A DNA stretch of 64,000 nucleotides from Rhodobacter ferrooxidans (GCF_000176015.1 NZ_ACYY01000002.1:210439-274438); one strand, 5' to 3'; positions 19,301-26,869 are shown, counted from the first letter of the stretch. A program made the numbers and translations. The notes: a model not told the origin generated them from the sequence alone.

Positions 19301-19691
19301 GGCGCGTGCCCGCTGGGCCTGGGCGCGGTGTGACCAAAGCCTGCCTGCGCAGGCCGAAGGGGCGTTTCACAATGCCGCCATCGAGGCGGCCTTCCGCGCC
19401 GCATTGCCGATCTACCAGATTCAGCCCCGGTCAGGTGCCACGCTGCTGTTGCGCCCGAAGCTGGACCGGTGCTGGCAGGTCTCGGGCGGGCAATGGGTCA
19501 GCGCGGCGAAGGAATATGTGTTCCCCGATAATGACTTGACGCAGTTCGCCCCGGCCCTGCAGGTGATCGAGGTGCCGGGCGACCATGACGGCATGGTGCT
19601 GGAACCGAATGTGCGGGTGCTGGCGCAGCGGCTGGCGGCGGTGATCGCAGCAACCGAGGCGCAGCAGTCCTTGCCACAGGCGGCAGAATAG
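13311..19691 (+). CDS. Type I polyketide synthase, KS-AT-KR-DH-ACP-TE
   Basis: The 2126-residue single-module synthase has a complete set of visible active sites. The KS (about 15-440) has C187 in TACSTS, H323 in HGTGT and H363 in NIGHL. The AT (about 545-850) has S635 in GHSMGE, and its specificity motif reads IAAH rather than HAFH or YASH. A structural region leads to the KR (about 1165-1385), with TGGFGGIG and a Tyr-Val-Ala-Ala-Asn catalytic end. A hotdog DH follows (about 1390-1665), with DGH near 1413 and HPALLD downstream. The ACP serine is S1794 (LGGHSL). The TE (about 1850-2126) has S1937 in GFSGG and H2092. KR before DH is atypical. There is no methyltransferase or enoylreductase. 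AAGG precedes the ATG at 13311. The GT2 gene follows 2 bp after the stop. A short reduced, dehydrated acyl product, released by the TE, is inferred. Confidence 0.93.
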   Translation: MTASPVRPEAISDTDIAIVGMAAHLPGAPSIAAFWDNLRDGVESIRVLSDAELLAAGEAPDRLRHRNYVRAAAPLDQFDHFDADFFGFSPKEAAILDPQHRQFMEVAWEALENAGHPPENFPGAIGVYAGCGMGSYFYFNICSNPDLVENTGMFLLRHTGNDKDFLATRVSHIFDLKGPSISVQTACSTSLVAVHFGVQALLNGECDMVLAGGVTIELPQGRGYIFNDGEILSPDGHCHAFDHRAQGTVFGSGAGVVVLRRLKDALADGDHVWAVIKGSAVNNDGAAKAGYLAPSVDGQAKAIAEAQAVAGVSAGTVAYVECHGTGTFLGDPIEVAALSAAFAETTDAVGFCRLGSVKTNIGHLDTAAGVAGLIKTALALHHRQIPPSLGYEAPNPAIDFETSPFKVADRLLDWPSAGPRRAGVNALGVGGTNAHVVLEEAPLRASSEASDWPFQLLVLSAKSRGALEDGARALAAHLRAHPEQPLADVAWTLKEGRRAFDRRRVIVAHSHAEAADLLEGTDPRRVFAHDHLGDDPEVVFMFPGGGAQYAGMARDLYDTEPEFRDWMDKGLAILQPKLDYDIRALWLPEPGAEVAANARLKRPSVQLPLIMIVEYALAKLFISWGVTPTALVGHSMGENTAACLAGVISFEDCIGLVHLRGSLFDTVPPGGMLSVPLDEAALAPHLTGDLDLASVNAPGLCVVSGPDAALGALAARLAGEEVETQRIPIDIAAHSRMLEPILQRFGDYLRSIKLSPPQIPIISNRSGVELTAAQATDPDYWVAHLRNTVRFQDCMQTLAAPNRVFIEIGPGRSMSSLAQANGVAAGQIVPALRHPEQKLADDAWHLASIGRLWACGVPVDWAPIWGEARRCRVPLPGYAFQRKQYFIEPGKAVAATSTLPMRQDDLATWGWQPHWRPRAADCEIDIEAGLEGSTPQTWLMFMDEAGLAAACAARLVAAGHRVVTVRPGDAFRRDGQDYVLAPEQGRDGYDALIRDLVATGQTPTRIAHFWLVTAGESCRPGSSFFHRNIEQGFYSLLNLAQAIAGEGLPGPIHLTAVSTGAVQVRSEGLPYPEKAILAGPIKVIPREVPGLTCAALDVVLPQAAKSRWGKAGAGLEPLASQVLEDLLATPGNAIAALRGARRLERGVKPVPLPETEAITLPQGAPVLITGGFGGIGLTLAEDLIRRNGAKIVLIARRPLPDAADWAAYLAGHAPDDPVSRRILALQRLQALGGEVLVACADVCNLHDMREAVAKGVARFGPFRAVIHAAGVVNDGPLLTKSPSAVEEVFAPKLHGTRVLEALFPDGSLDLLVLFASTSTVTGPAGQIDYVAANEFLNACSQSRKGGKTRVLALNWGIWQGVGMAAEALADRHGARLPAPRLPISAPMLDEATFDAAGNRMFCARLGTDRWILDGHRTKEGQALIPGTGVLELAAEAMAAEGIAQFELRDLTFFRPLDVAEGTARDIRARLIRSDEGFGFDLQSAVALAGRTGFQTNAQARLMPITATPGRLETVPIAARCTAVTTDAQGIRSPQEAHLRFGPRWRVLTRAALGKGEGIAELALPEAFHGDLAQGWLLHPALLDLATGWAMGLIEGYAPTHLWVPVSYARARVYAALPAQITSWVRNAGPNRAASAVATFDITLADASGTICMEIEGFTLHKLDGALTLRPPEARDLVFDDAASAKPASPAEERLLHNLSQGIHAAEGAEAFRRALATGLPQVIVSSLDLPALIAQADVVDTRPEGQSFARPDLDTAYLAPRNDIERTLTGFWQDLLGVGQVGVEDDFFALGGHSLIAVRLFAMVKKAYRVDFPISVLFEAPTIARCAALIEARIGPQDTAPQTATPTRRFTHLVAMHEREGGPKQPFFLVAGMFGNVLNLRHLAQLLGTDRPFYGLQARGLYGDAAPHATLPEAAADYIAELRQVQPHGPYLLGGFSGGGLTAWEMAQQLEAAGEEVALLVLLDTPLPMRPSLTRRDKALIKLAELRAKGPGYLLDWARARWAWARCDQSLPAQAEGAFHNAAIEAAFRAALPIYQIQPRSGATLLLRPKLDRCWQVSGGQWVSAAKEYVFPDNDLTQFAPALQVIEVPGDHDGMVLEPNVRVLAQRLAAVIAATEAQQSLPQAAE

Positions 19692-19693
19692 CC

Positions 19694-20683
19694 ATGGCCC
19701 CGACCTTGCTGACCGTGATCCTGAACTGGCGCAGCGCCGAGATGACGCTGGACGCCTGCGCCGCAGCCCTGCAAGCGGTGGCAACCATCGACGGCGCGAT
19801 TACCATTGTTGACAACGACTCGGGCGATGGCTCGTTCGAAGTGATGACCGCCGAAGTGCAGCGCCGTGGCTGGGACAAGGGCGCGCATCCGGTGCGGGTG
19901 CTGCAATCAGGCCATAACGGCGGCTTTGGTGCCGGCAACAATTTCGCCATCCGTCAGGGTCTGCCCGGCGGCGCGCGGCCCGATTTCGTCTATATCCTGA
20001 ACTCCGATGCCTTCCCCGACCAAGGCGCCGTGACCGCCCTGCTGGACCATCTGCAAGCCCACCCCCAGACCGGTTTCGCCGGCAGCTTCCTGCGCGGACC
20101 GGAGGGCGACCCGCATCGCACCGCCTTCCGCTTCCCCTCGATCGCCAGCGAGTTGGAGGGGGCGGCGCGGTTTGGCCCGATCAGCCGCCTGTTGCGCGAT
20201 CATATCGTGGCGCAGCCGATCCCGGCGGCAACCGGGCGGGTGGATTGGCTGGCCGGTGCCAGCCTGATGATGCGGCAATCGGTTCTGGATCAGATCGGGT
20301 TGTTCGACGAGACGTTCTTTCTTTATTTCGAGGAAACCGATCTGTGCCTGCGGGCGGCACGCGCCGGGTGGCCCACCGATTTCGTGGTGGAAAGCCGGGT
20401 GACGCATATCGGTTCGGCCTCTACGGGGATGAAAAGCTGGACCCGTATCCCTGGCTTCTGGCTGGATTCCCGGCGTCATTATTTCACCAAGAACCACGGC
20501 TACCTTTACGCGGCCGGGGCGACGGCGGCGCATGTGGTGGGTGGCCTGCTGTGGCGCGCGCGGCTTCTGGCGCAGCGCAAGGACCGGGGCGATCCGCCAC
20601 ATTTTCTGAAAGACCTGATCGGCCATGCTGTGCGTCGCAAACCGCAAGCGCCGCCAATGCCACCCCGGACCGGGGCCGAATGA
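19694..20683 (+). CDS. Glycosyltransferase family 2 (rhamnosyltransferase-like)
   Basis: The 329-residue protein has the WbbL-type GT2 core: VILNWRSAEMTL, then IVDNDSGDGS, GHNGGFGAGNNFAIR and LNSDAFP as the metal-binding motif, and FFLYFEETDLCLRAARAGW as the catalytic block. It ends with a positively charged tail. It lies 2 bp after the PKS stop and 31 bp before the NRPS start, so it is transcribed between the two megasynthase genes. It either glycosylates the polyketide/peptide product or belongs functionally to the exopolysaccharide genes upstream. Sequence cannot decide between these. Confidence 0.85.
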   Translation: MAPTLLTVILNWRSAEMTLDACAAALQAVATIDGAITIVDNDSGDGSFEVMTAEVQRRGWDKGAHPVRVLQSGHNGGFGAGNNFAIRQGLPGGARPDFVYILNSDAFPDQGAVTALLDHLQAHPQTGFAGSFLRGPEGDPHRTAFRFPSIASELEGAARFGPISRLLRDHIVAQPIPAATGRVDWLAGASLMMRQSVLDQIGLFDETFFLYFEETDLCLRAARAGWPTDFVVESRVTHIGSASTGMKSWTRIPGFWLDSRRHYFTKNHGYLYAAGATAAHVVGGLLWRARLLAQRKDRGDPPHFLKDLIGHAVRRKPQAPPMPPRTGAE

Positions 20684-20714
20684 TTTCCCGCCCACGGGCG
20701 GCAAGGAGTGCAAG

Positions 20715-23700
20715 ATGAAGCCGTTTTCCAGTATCGTCATCGGCAATGAATCCCTGACCATCCAGTGCGCCGAGGTGCTGCTGGCGCGTGGCCACAGCAT
20801 CGCGGCGCTGGTCAGCCGCAACCCCGAGGTGCAGGCCTGGGCGCAAGCGCGCGGTCTGCGGCAAGAGGCTCCGGGGCAGGGGCTGGCGGATCGGCTGGCC
20901 GGGCTGCGGGTGGATTGGCTGCTGTCGATTGCCAACCTGTCGCTGATCCCCGAGGCGGTGCTGGCGCTGGCCAAGGGGGCGGTGAACTTTCACGACGGGC
21001 CTTTGCCGCGCTATGCCGGGCTGAACGCGCCGGTCTGGGCCATTCTGAACGGCGAGGTGCGGCATGGCATCACCTGGCACTTGATCGCGGGTGGCGTGGA
21101 CGAGGGCGACATTCTGGAGCAGCGGCTGTTCGATATCGCGCCCACCGATACCGCGCTGACCCTGAACACCAAATGCTTTGCGGCCGCGATTGAAAGCTTT
21201 CCGGCGCTGCTGACGGCGCTGGAAACCGGCGCGCCGAAACGGCAGGTGCAGGATCTGTCGCAGCGGCATCTTTATGCCCGCGCCGACCGGCCAGCTGCGG
21301 CGGGGTTGATCGACTTTTCCGTGCCCGCCGCCAAGGTGGTGGCGCTGGTGCGGGCGCTGGATCATGGCAGTTATTTCAATCCCTTGAGCACGGCCAAGAT
21401 CAGGATCGGCGCATCGGTTCTGCATGTCGGCTCTGCCGAGGCGGCGGCAGGCACGGCCAGCCCCGGCACGGTGCTGGAGGCGACCGAGGCCGGGCTGGTG
21501 GTGGCCTGTGGCTCCGGTGCGGTGCGGCTGGCGGGCTTGCGTGATGCCGCCGGGGAAAAGATCTGCCCGACGACACTGGCGGTGTCGCATCTGGCCTCGC
21601 CTTCGGTGGCCGAGGCCGCGGCGCTGACGGCGGCCTTGGCGGCGGTGGTGCCCGGCGAGGCGGCGCTGCGGCGGGTGCTATTGGCGCTGGACCCGGCGGA
21701 ATTGCCGGTCTCGGCACGGTCTGGCCCGGCGGTCCATGCCCGTCTGCCGCTGGCGTTGCCGCGGGCGATGGCGGATGACCGGCGTCTGGCGCTGCTGGCG
21801 CTGCTGGCGCTGGGGCTGGCGCGGCTGGTCGGCAAGACCGCCTGCGATGTGGCTTATGGTGTGGGGTCGCCGGCCGCGGGGATTCTGAGCACCTGGGTGC
21901 CGCTGCGGGTATGCACCGAAGGCACGCTGGCCGAGGCCGAGGCGGCTTTTGCCAAGGCGCGGGCGGTGGCGCAGCAAACCCCGGCTTTCGCGCTGGATCT
22001 GTTGCTGCGCGATTCCCGTCTGCACGGGCTGACCCAGCCACCACTGGCTTTTGGCGAGGATGTGCATCCTGGCTCGGTGCTGACGCTGACGGCTTCGGCG
22101 CTGCATTACGACAGCACCCGCATTTCGGATGACGAAGCCCGCGCTATTGCCGCCCGTCTGGGGCAATTCGTGGCCGCTGCGGCCAGCACGGGGCCAGCGA
22201 CTCTGGTGGCCAATCTGCCGATCTTGCCCGATAGTGAACGAGAGTTAGTATTGGAGCAATGGAACCGTACGGCAAAACCGTATGAACGTTCACTTTGCGT
22301 GCATCAGGCTTTTGAATCTCAGGTCTCCCGCACCCCCGACGCAATTGCCGTGGTGTTCGAGGCCGAAAGCCTGAGCTATGCCGCGCTGAACGCCCGTGCC
22401 AATCGTGCCGCGCATGTGCTGATGCAGATGGGCGTGAAACCCGGCACGCTGGTCGCGCTGTGCGTGCCGCGCGGGCTTGATCTGCTGGTGGGCGCGCTGG
22501 CGATCCAGAAGGCGGGCGGCGCCTATGTGCCGATCGACCCGGCCTATCCGTCTGATCGCATTGCGCTTTACCTGCAAGACAGCGCCGCCCCGGTGGTGGT
22601 GACCCATGCGGCGATGGCGGAAACCTTGCCGCCGCATGACGCGCAACTGCTGACGCTGGATGCCGATCCGCGGCTGGCCGAGGCGCTGGAAACCAATCCG
22701 GCAAGCGGCGTCACCTCGGCCGATCTGGCCTATGTGATCTATACTTCCGGCTCCACCGGTCGCCCGAAAGGCGTGATGATCGAGCATCGCAACGTCATCA
22801 ACTTCTTCGCCGGCATGGACGACCGCATCGACCATGCACAGGGCGGGGTCTGGCTGGCGGTCACCAGCCTGTCGTTCGACATTTCGGTGCTGGAACTGTT
22901 CTGGACGCTGGCACGCGGCTTCAAGCTGGTGCTGACCTCGGACGAGGATCGCGCCCTGGTGTCGGCGGGGCGGATTTCTTCCGCCAAGAAGATGGATTTC
23001 TCGATCTATTTCTGGGGCAACGACGATGGCGCCGGGCCGAAGAAATACGAACTGCTGCTGGAAGGCGCGCGCTTTGCCGACAACCACGGCTTCTGTGCGG
23101 TCTGGACGCCGGAACGCCACTTCCACGCCTTTGGCGGGCCCTATCCGAACCCGTCGGTGACCGGGGCTGCGGTGGCGGCGGTCACGAAAAATATCGGCGT
23201 GCGCGCGGGGTCGGTGGTGCTGCCGCTGCACCATCCCGCGCGGGTGGCCGAGGAATGGGCGGTGATCGACAACCTGACCAATGGTCGCGCCGGGCTTGGC
23301 GTGGCGGCGGGCTGGCATCCCAACGATTTTGTGCTGCGTCCCGAAAACTCGCCACCCGACAACCGGTCGGCCATGTTTGCGGCGATTGACCAACTGCGGC
23401 GGTTGTGGCGCGGTGAAACCGTTGATTTCCCAACGAAAACCGGAACCTTCGGGGTGCAGACCCAGCCGCGGCCGGTGTCAAAGGAACTGGCGGTCTGGGT
23501 CACCATCGCAGGCAACCCCGCCACCTGGCGCGAGGCGGGCGAGATTGGCGCGCATGTGCTGACGCACCTTCTGGGCCAGTCGATCGACGAGGTGGCGGAC
23601 AAGATCAAGATCTACCATTCTGCGCTGCGCGAGGCCGGGCATGACCCGGCAAACTTCACCGTGACGCTGATGCTGCACACCTATGTCACGCGCGACCGCG

Positions 23701-25274
23701 AGCAGGCCCGCGCCACCGCCATCGGCCCGATGAAGGCCTATCTGGGCGCCGCCGCCGGGCTGGTCAAGCAATACGCCTGGGCCTTCCCGGCGTTCAAGAA
23801 GCCGCAGGGCATCAGCGATCCGGCGGATATCGACCTGCGCACCCTGACGGGTGACGAGGTGACGGGGATTCTCGATTTCGCCTTCAACCGCTACTTCGAG
23901 GATTCGGGGCTGTTCGGCACGGTGGAAGACGCGCTGGATCGGGTCGAGCAATTGAAACGCATCGGCGTGACCGAGGTGGCCTGCCTGATCGACTATGGCA
24001 TTGCACCGGAGCTGGTGCTGGAGGGGCTTTTCCCGCTGGCCGAAGTGCTGCGCCGCGCCAATGCCGGCGAAGCGGTGGAAGCGGGCGATTATTCCATCGC
24101 CGCCCAGATCATCCGCCACGGCGTGACGCATCTGCAATGCACCCCGTCGATGGCGCGGATGCTGAACATGAACGAAGAGTCACGCATGGCGTTGGGGCAT
24201 GTGAAGCACCTGCTGCTGGGCGGCGAGGCGCTGCCGGGCGGGCTGGTGGCGGACTTGCAAAAGGCCACGCGCGCCAGCATCACCAACATGTATGGGCCGA
24301 CGGAAACCACGATCTGGTCCACCTGCGAGGCGGTGAAAGAGGCGGATGGCCCGGTCAGCATCGGTCGCGCCATCGCCAACACACGGCTGTATGTGCTGGA
24401 CGCCGCCCGCCAGCCGGTGCCGGTGGGCAGCCCGGGCGAATTGTGGATCGGCGGCGACGGTGTGGCGCGCGGCTACTGGCGGCGCGACGATCTGACGGCG
24501 GATGCCTTCCGGCCCGATCCCTTCGTGCCCGCCGACCATGCGACGCCCTGGGGTGCCCGGATGTACAAGACCGGCGATCTGGTGCGGCTGCGCGCCGATG
24601 GCAAGCTGGAGTTCCTTGGCCGCAGCGACCATCAGGTGAAACTGCGCGGCTACCGGATCGAGTTGGGCGAGATCGAAGCGGCTTTGGAGGCGCAGCCGGG
24701 GGTCACTCAGGCTGCGGTGCTGGCGCGCGAGGATACGCCCGGCGATCTGCGGTTGGTGGCCTATCTGGTGGGCACGGCGACGGAGGCCTCGCTACGCTCG
24801 GGTCTGGGCGCTGCGCTTCCGGCGCATATGGTCCCGGCCCACTTCGTGGTCCTGCCCGCGATGCCGCTGACCCCCAACCGCAAGCTGGACCGCAAGGCCT
24901 TGCCCGCCCCGCAGGCGGCGATGGTGACCGAGGCCTATCAGGCGCCGGACCTGGGGATCGAGGCGCAGATTGCCGCGATCTGGTCGCGGGTGCTGAACGT
25001 GCCGAAGGTCGGTGCACGCGACAATTTCTTTGCGCTGGGTGGCCATTCGCTGCTGGCGGTGCAGGTGCATCGCGAGATCAGCCAGACGCTTGGCTTGCCA
25101 AAACACTCGATCACCGACATCTTCCGCTATCCGGTGTTGTCGGCGCTGGCGGCGCATCTGGGGGGGGGCAGCAAACCCGCCGAAACGCCGCAAGCGATGG
25201 CCGATCGCGCCGACGCCCGCGCCGATGCCATGGCGCGGCGGCGGGCGCTGCGGTCGGGAAAGGTGGAGGCCTGA
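20715..25274 (+). CDS. Formyltransferase-adenylation-PCP synthetase with inserted luciferase-like monooxygenase
   Basis: A 1519-residue multidomain enzyme. Residues 1-170 form a formyltransferase domain that keeps the Asn-His-Asp triad (N91 and H93 in NFHDGPLP, D129 in GGVDEGDIL), with a C-terminal formyltransferase-like part to about 285. Residues 290-560 look like a shortened condensation-type remnant with no HHxxxDG motif. The adenylation domain follows: TSGSTGRPKG at 677-686 and FDISVLE around D722. It is interrupted at about 760-1115 by a flavin-dependent luciferase-like monooxygenase of the MupA/Atu3671 type, then resumes with MYGPTETTIW at 1192-1201 and K1390. The PCP serine is S1445 (LGGHSL). 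There is no active C domain and no TE. Pocket residues read DILQLGMIWK, one change from a glycine code. AAGGAG precedes the ATG at 20715. It probably makes an N-formylated, oxidised glycyl starter for the PKS. Confidence 0.92.
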   Translation: MKPFSSIVIGNESLTIQCAEVLLARGHSIAALVSRNPEVQAWAQARGLRQEAPGQGLADRLAGLRVDWLLSIANLSLIPEAVLALAKGAVNFHDGPLPRYAGLNAPVWAILNGEVRHGITWHLIAGGVDEGDILEQRLFDIAPTDTALTLNTKCFAAAIESFPALLTALETGAPKRQVQDLSQRHLYARADRPAAAGLIDFSVPAAKVVALVRALDHGSYFNPLSTAKIRIGASVLHVGSAEAAAGTASPGTVLEATEAGLVVACGSGAVRLAGLRDAAGEKICPTTLAVSHLASPSVAEAAALTAALAAVVPGEAALRRVLLALDPAELPVSARSGPAVHARLPLALPRAMADDRRLALLALLALGLARLVGKTACDVAYGVGSPAAGILSTWVPLRVCTEGTLAEAEAAFAKARAVAQQTPAFALDLLLRDSRLHGLTQPPLAFGEDVHPGSVLTLTASALHYDSTRISDDEARAIAARLGQFVAAAASTGPATLVANLPILPDSERELVLEQWNRTAKPYERSLCVHQAFESQVSRTPDAIAVVFEAESLSYAALNARANRAAHVLMQMGVKPGTLVALCVPRGLDLLVGALAIQKAGGAYVPIDPAYPSDRIALYLQDSAAPVVVTHAAMAETLPPHDAQLLTLDADPRLAEALETNPASGVTSADLAYVIYTSGSTGRPKGVMIEHRNVINFFAGMDDRIDHAQGGVWLAVTSLSFDISVLELFWTLARGFKLVLTSDEDRALVSAGRISSAKKMDFSIYFWGNDDGAGPKKYELLLEGARFADNHGFCAVWTPERHFHAFGGPYPNPSVTGAAVAAVTKNIGVRAGSVVLPLHHPARVAEEWAVIDNLTNGRAGLGVAAGWHPNDFVLRPENSPPDNRSAMFAAIDQLRRLWRGETVDFPTKTGTFGVQTQPRPVSKELAVWVTIAGNPATWREAGEIGAHVLTHLLGQSIDEVADKIKIYHSALREAGHDPANFTVTLMLHTYVTRDREQARATAIGPMKAYLGAAAGLVKQYAWAFPAFKKPQGISDPADIDLRTLTGDEVTGILDFAFNRYFEDSGLFGTVEDALDRVEQLKRIGVTEVACLIDYGIAPELVLEGLFPLAEVLRRANAGEAVEAGDYSIAAQIIRHGVTHLQCTPSMARMLNMNEESRMALGHVKHLLLGGEALPGGLVADLQKATRASITNMYGPTETTIWSTCEAVKEADGPVSIGRAIANTRLYVLDAARQPVPVGSPGELWIGGDGVARGYWRRDDLTADAFRPDPFVPADHATPWGARMYKTGDLVRLRADGKLEFLGRSDHQVKLRGYRIELGEIEAALEAQPGVTQAAVLAREDTPGDLRLVAYLVGTATEASLRSGLGAALPAHMVPAHFVVLPAMPLTPNRKLDRKALPAPQAAMVTEAYQAPDLGIEAQIAAIWSRVLNVPKVGARDNFFALGGHSLLAVQVHREISQTLGLPKHSITDIFRYPVLSALAAHLGGGSKPAETPQAMADRADARADAMARRRALRSGKVEA

Positions 25275-25286
25275 TCAGGCTCAGCA

Positions 25287-25316
25287 GTCGGCGGCAACCG
25301 CAGTTGCCGGCTGCAG
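25287..25316. terminator. Possible bidirectional hairpin between convergent genes
   Basis: CGGCAAC at 25292-25298 pairs with GTTGCCG at 25303-25309 around a 4-nt loop, and weaker complementary flanks extend it. It lies between the NRPS stop and the convergent repeat-protein gene. No T-tract follows on either strand, so intrinsic termination is doubtful. Confidence 0.35.
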
Positions 25317-25322
25317 TGTCAG

Positions 25323-26090
25323 TCAATTCCGGCCAAGCATCTTCAGGACGCGGGCGACGTCTTTCTTGCTGGCTTTGCGGCGGGTCACCACGTTGCCGTT
25401 GGGGTCGGTCAGCACATAACGGTCCTTGTCGAGCATTTCCCGCCAACCGGCAACGTCCACGATCTCGACGCGCTGGCGCGAGGCGTTGACCGTAACCACG
25501 CTGGTCACACCGTCACTGGCGGCAGCCCGGACATTCGAACTGATCGCGCGCAGGCGATTGCGCTCGGTGCGGGTGGCAGGCCGACTTTCCAGTATCCGGC
25601 CCCGGCGGTCGATCCGTTGATAGGTGCCGGCCAGAATACGTTCCATGCTGCCGTTGTTGAAAAACAGGCGGATGCCATCAGCGCCATTGAGGTTCAGCGT
25701 GACCGCATCACCTCCAGACCCACCGCGGGACGCGTCGCTGCCGTCTGATCCGCCGTCATCGGAACCGCCGTCATCGGAGCCCCCGTCGTCGGAGCCCCCG
25801 TCGTCGGAGCCACCGTCATCGGAACCGCCGTCGTCGGAGCCGCCATCATCCGATCCGCCGTCGTTACCCGAACTGTCGTTCTGGTCAGACTGATCGTCAT
25901 TTCCGTCACGATCGCTGTCGTGGTCATCGCCGGAAGAACCGCCGCTATCATGGTCGCTGTGATCTGACCCGTCGTCGCTGCCACCGGCAAAGACCGCGCC
26001 GGTTCCGGGCTTCCAACCGCTGCAAACGAGATCTCCCGCCGAAGCGAGAACAGCCGAAAGCAGAAGAAGATGGATCAGCCGGCGATTCAT
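25323..26090 (-). CDS. Exported Ser-Asp-Gly repeat protein, paralogue A (255 aa)
   Basis: The product starts MNRRLIHLLLLSAVLASAG, a signal peptide. It then has an extremely acidic Gly/Ser/Asp region (about residues 36-122) containing tandem GGSDD pentapeptides, and ends with a globular domain (about 128-255). Residues 130-185 of that domain (GADGIRLFFNNGSMERILAGTYQRID) align with the ends of the next two genes; a basic tail follows. The ATG at 26090 is preferred because the signal peptide begins there; a frame extends to 26141. The acidic repeats could bind divalent cations, as Asp-rich repeats often do; this is inference. It has no recognised family name. It lies directly beside the PKS/NRPS unit on the opposite strand. 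Confidence 0.75.
   Translation of the reverse strand: MNRRLIHLLLLSAVLASAGDLVCSGWKPGTGAVFAGGSDDGSDHSDHDSGGSSGDDHDSDRDGNDDQSDQNDSSGNDGGSDDGGSDDGGSDDGGSDDGGSDDGGSDDGGSDDGGSDGSDASRGGSGGDAVTLNLNGADGIRLFFNNGSMERILAGTYQRIDRRGRILESRPATRTERNRLRAISSNVRAAASDGVTSVVTVNASRQRVEIVDVAGWREMLDKDRYVLTDPNGNVVTRRKASKKDVARVLKMLGRN
25753..25857. repeat. 15-bp tandem repeat encoding GGSDD units
   Basis: Seven consecutive 15-bp units related to CCGTCATCGGAACCG encode the pentapeptide repeats of the gene on the minus strand. Units differ at a few third positions, and flanking degenerate units extend the array. Such arrays are prone to copy-number change. Confidence 0.85.
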
Positions 26091-26105
26091 TTCAATTCCA
26101 GGCAG

Positions 26106-26140
26106 AAAAACCCTGCCCCGGACCACATCGGTCCGGGGCA
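26106..26140 (-). terminator. Rho-independent terminator downstream of paralogue B
   Basis: A perfect 10-bp stem (TGCCCCGGAC at 26114-26123 with GTCCGGGGCA at 26131-26140) is followed on the minus strand by GGGTTTTT. It separates the gene ending at 26159 from the one starting at 26090. Confidence 0.85.
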
Positions 26141-26158
26141 CCTTGTTTTGCCAGTCTA

Positions 26159-26725
26159 TCAGAGACCGGACAGACGGTCGATGTTAGCGCGCGTGGCGGC
26201 ATGGTTTTCGACAACTGCGCCCGATGCGCTCCGGCGGGTGTAGGTGCCATCAATGATCGATTCCACCGAACCATCGCTCAATTCGACTTCAATGCCATTG
26301 GCAAAGCGGCGCAGGTTGATCACCGAAACCGCAGTCGCGCCAGAGCCCGAGGTGCTGCCAGAAACCGAAGTGCCCGTCGAATCGTCCAGACCGTCCATAT
26401 TGTCGTCGGTGCCGTTGTCGTCGGAACCGTTGTCGTCCGATCCGTGGTCGTCCGAACCGTTGTCGTCCGAACCGTTGTCGTCCGAACCGTTGTCGTCCGA
26501 ACCGTGGCCGGCCGAGCCATGGTCGTCCGAACCATTGTCGTCCGAACCGTGGTCGTCCGAGCCGCTGTCGTTCCCGCCGTCATTGTCGGCGAATGCCACC
26601 GACGACACGACATCAAGGGCACCGGTCTTGACGTTGACATGAAGGCTGAGCGGCATGATGGCCACGAAGGCGGTGGTGCAGAACAGGGTGATCAGGCGCG
26701 ACGGGGATTTCAGGGTCTTGGTCAT
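26159..26725 (-). CDS. Exported Ser-Asp-Asp repeat protein, paralogue B (188 aa)
   Basis: The product starts MTKTLKSPSRLITLFCTTAF, a signal peptide that probably ends at VAFA. Eleven pentapeptides of the type GSDDN or GSDDH follow (about residues 53-107), then a Ser/Gly/Thr linker and a C-terminal domain of about 55 residues (ANGIEVELSDGSVESIIDGTY, then TRANIDRLSGL). That domain is shared with the neighbouring genes. The ATG at 26725 has GGAG 5 nt upstream. It has its own terminator and an upstream region that resembles that of paralogue C. Function is unknown; a secreted or cell-surface acidic protein is likely. Confidence 0.78.
   Translation of the reverse strand: MTKTLKSPSRLITLFCTTAFVAIMPLSLHVNVKTGALDVVSSVAFADNDGGNDSGSDDHGSDDNGSDDHGSAGHGSDDNGSDDNGSDDNGSDDHGSDDNGSDDNGTDDNMDGLDDSTGTSVSGSTSGSGATAVSVINLRRFANGIEVELSDGSVESIIDGTYTRRSASGAVVENHAATRANIDRLSGL
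26402..26566. repeat. 15-bp tandem repeat encoding GSDDN/H units
   Basis: Eleven consecutive 15-bp units close to GTCGTCCGAACCGTT encode the acidic repeat of the minus-strand gene. The unit at about 26507-26521 is the most divergent (GCCGGCCGAGCCATG) and encodes HGSAG. Confidence 0.88.
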
Positions 26726-26869
26726 GGTGTTCTCCGGTTGGTTATCCGGCGTTGTGCCGGGGATGAGTCTTGATGGCACAACGAGTTTTGCGAAAATACC
26801 GGCACACGACCTTTGCGGAAGCTGATCAGACTTCCACCCAAAATGCCCGGGTCGTTGGTCTGGTGATTG

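Noticed and set aside
23200..23260. HHxxxDG condensation motif in the synthetase
   Set aside because: The only His-His in the area (HHPARV) belongs to the luciferase-like domain and lacks the Asp-Gly.
25753..26566. CRISPR-like array
   Set aside because: The repeats are contiguous 15-bp coding units without spacers and keep the reading frame of two genes.
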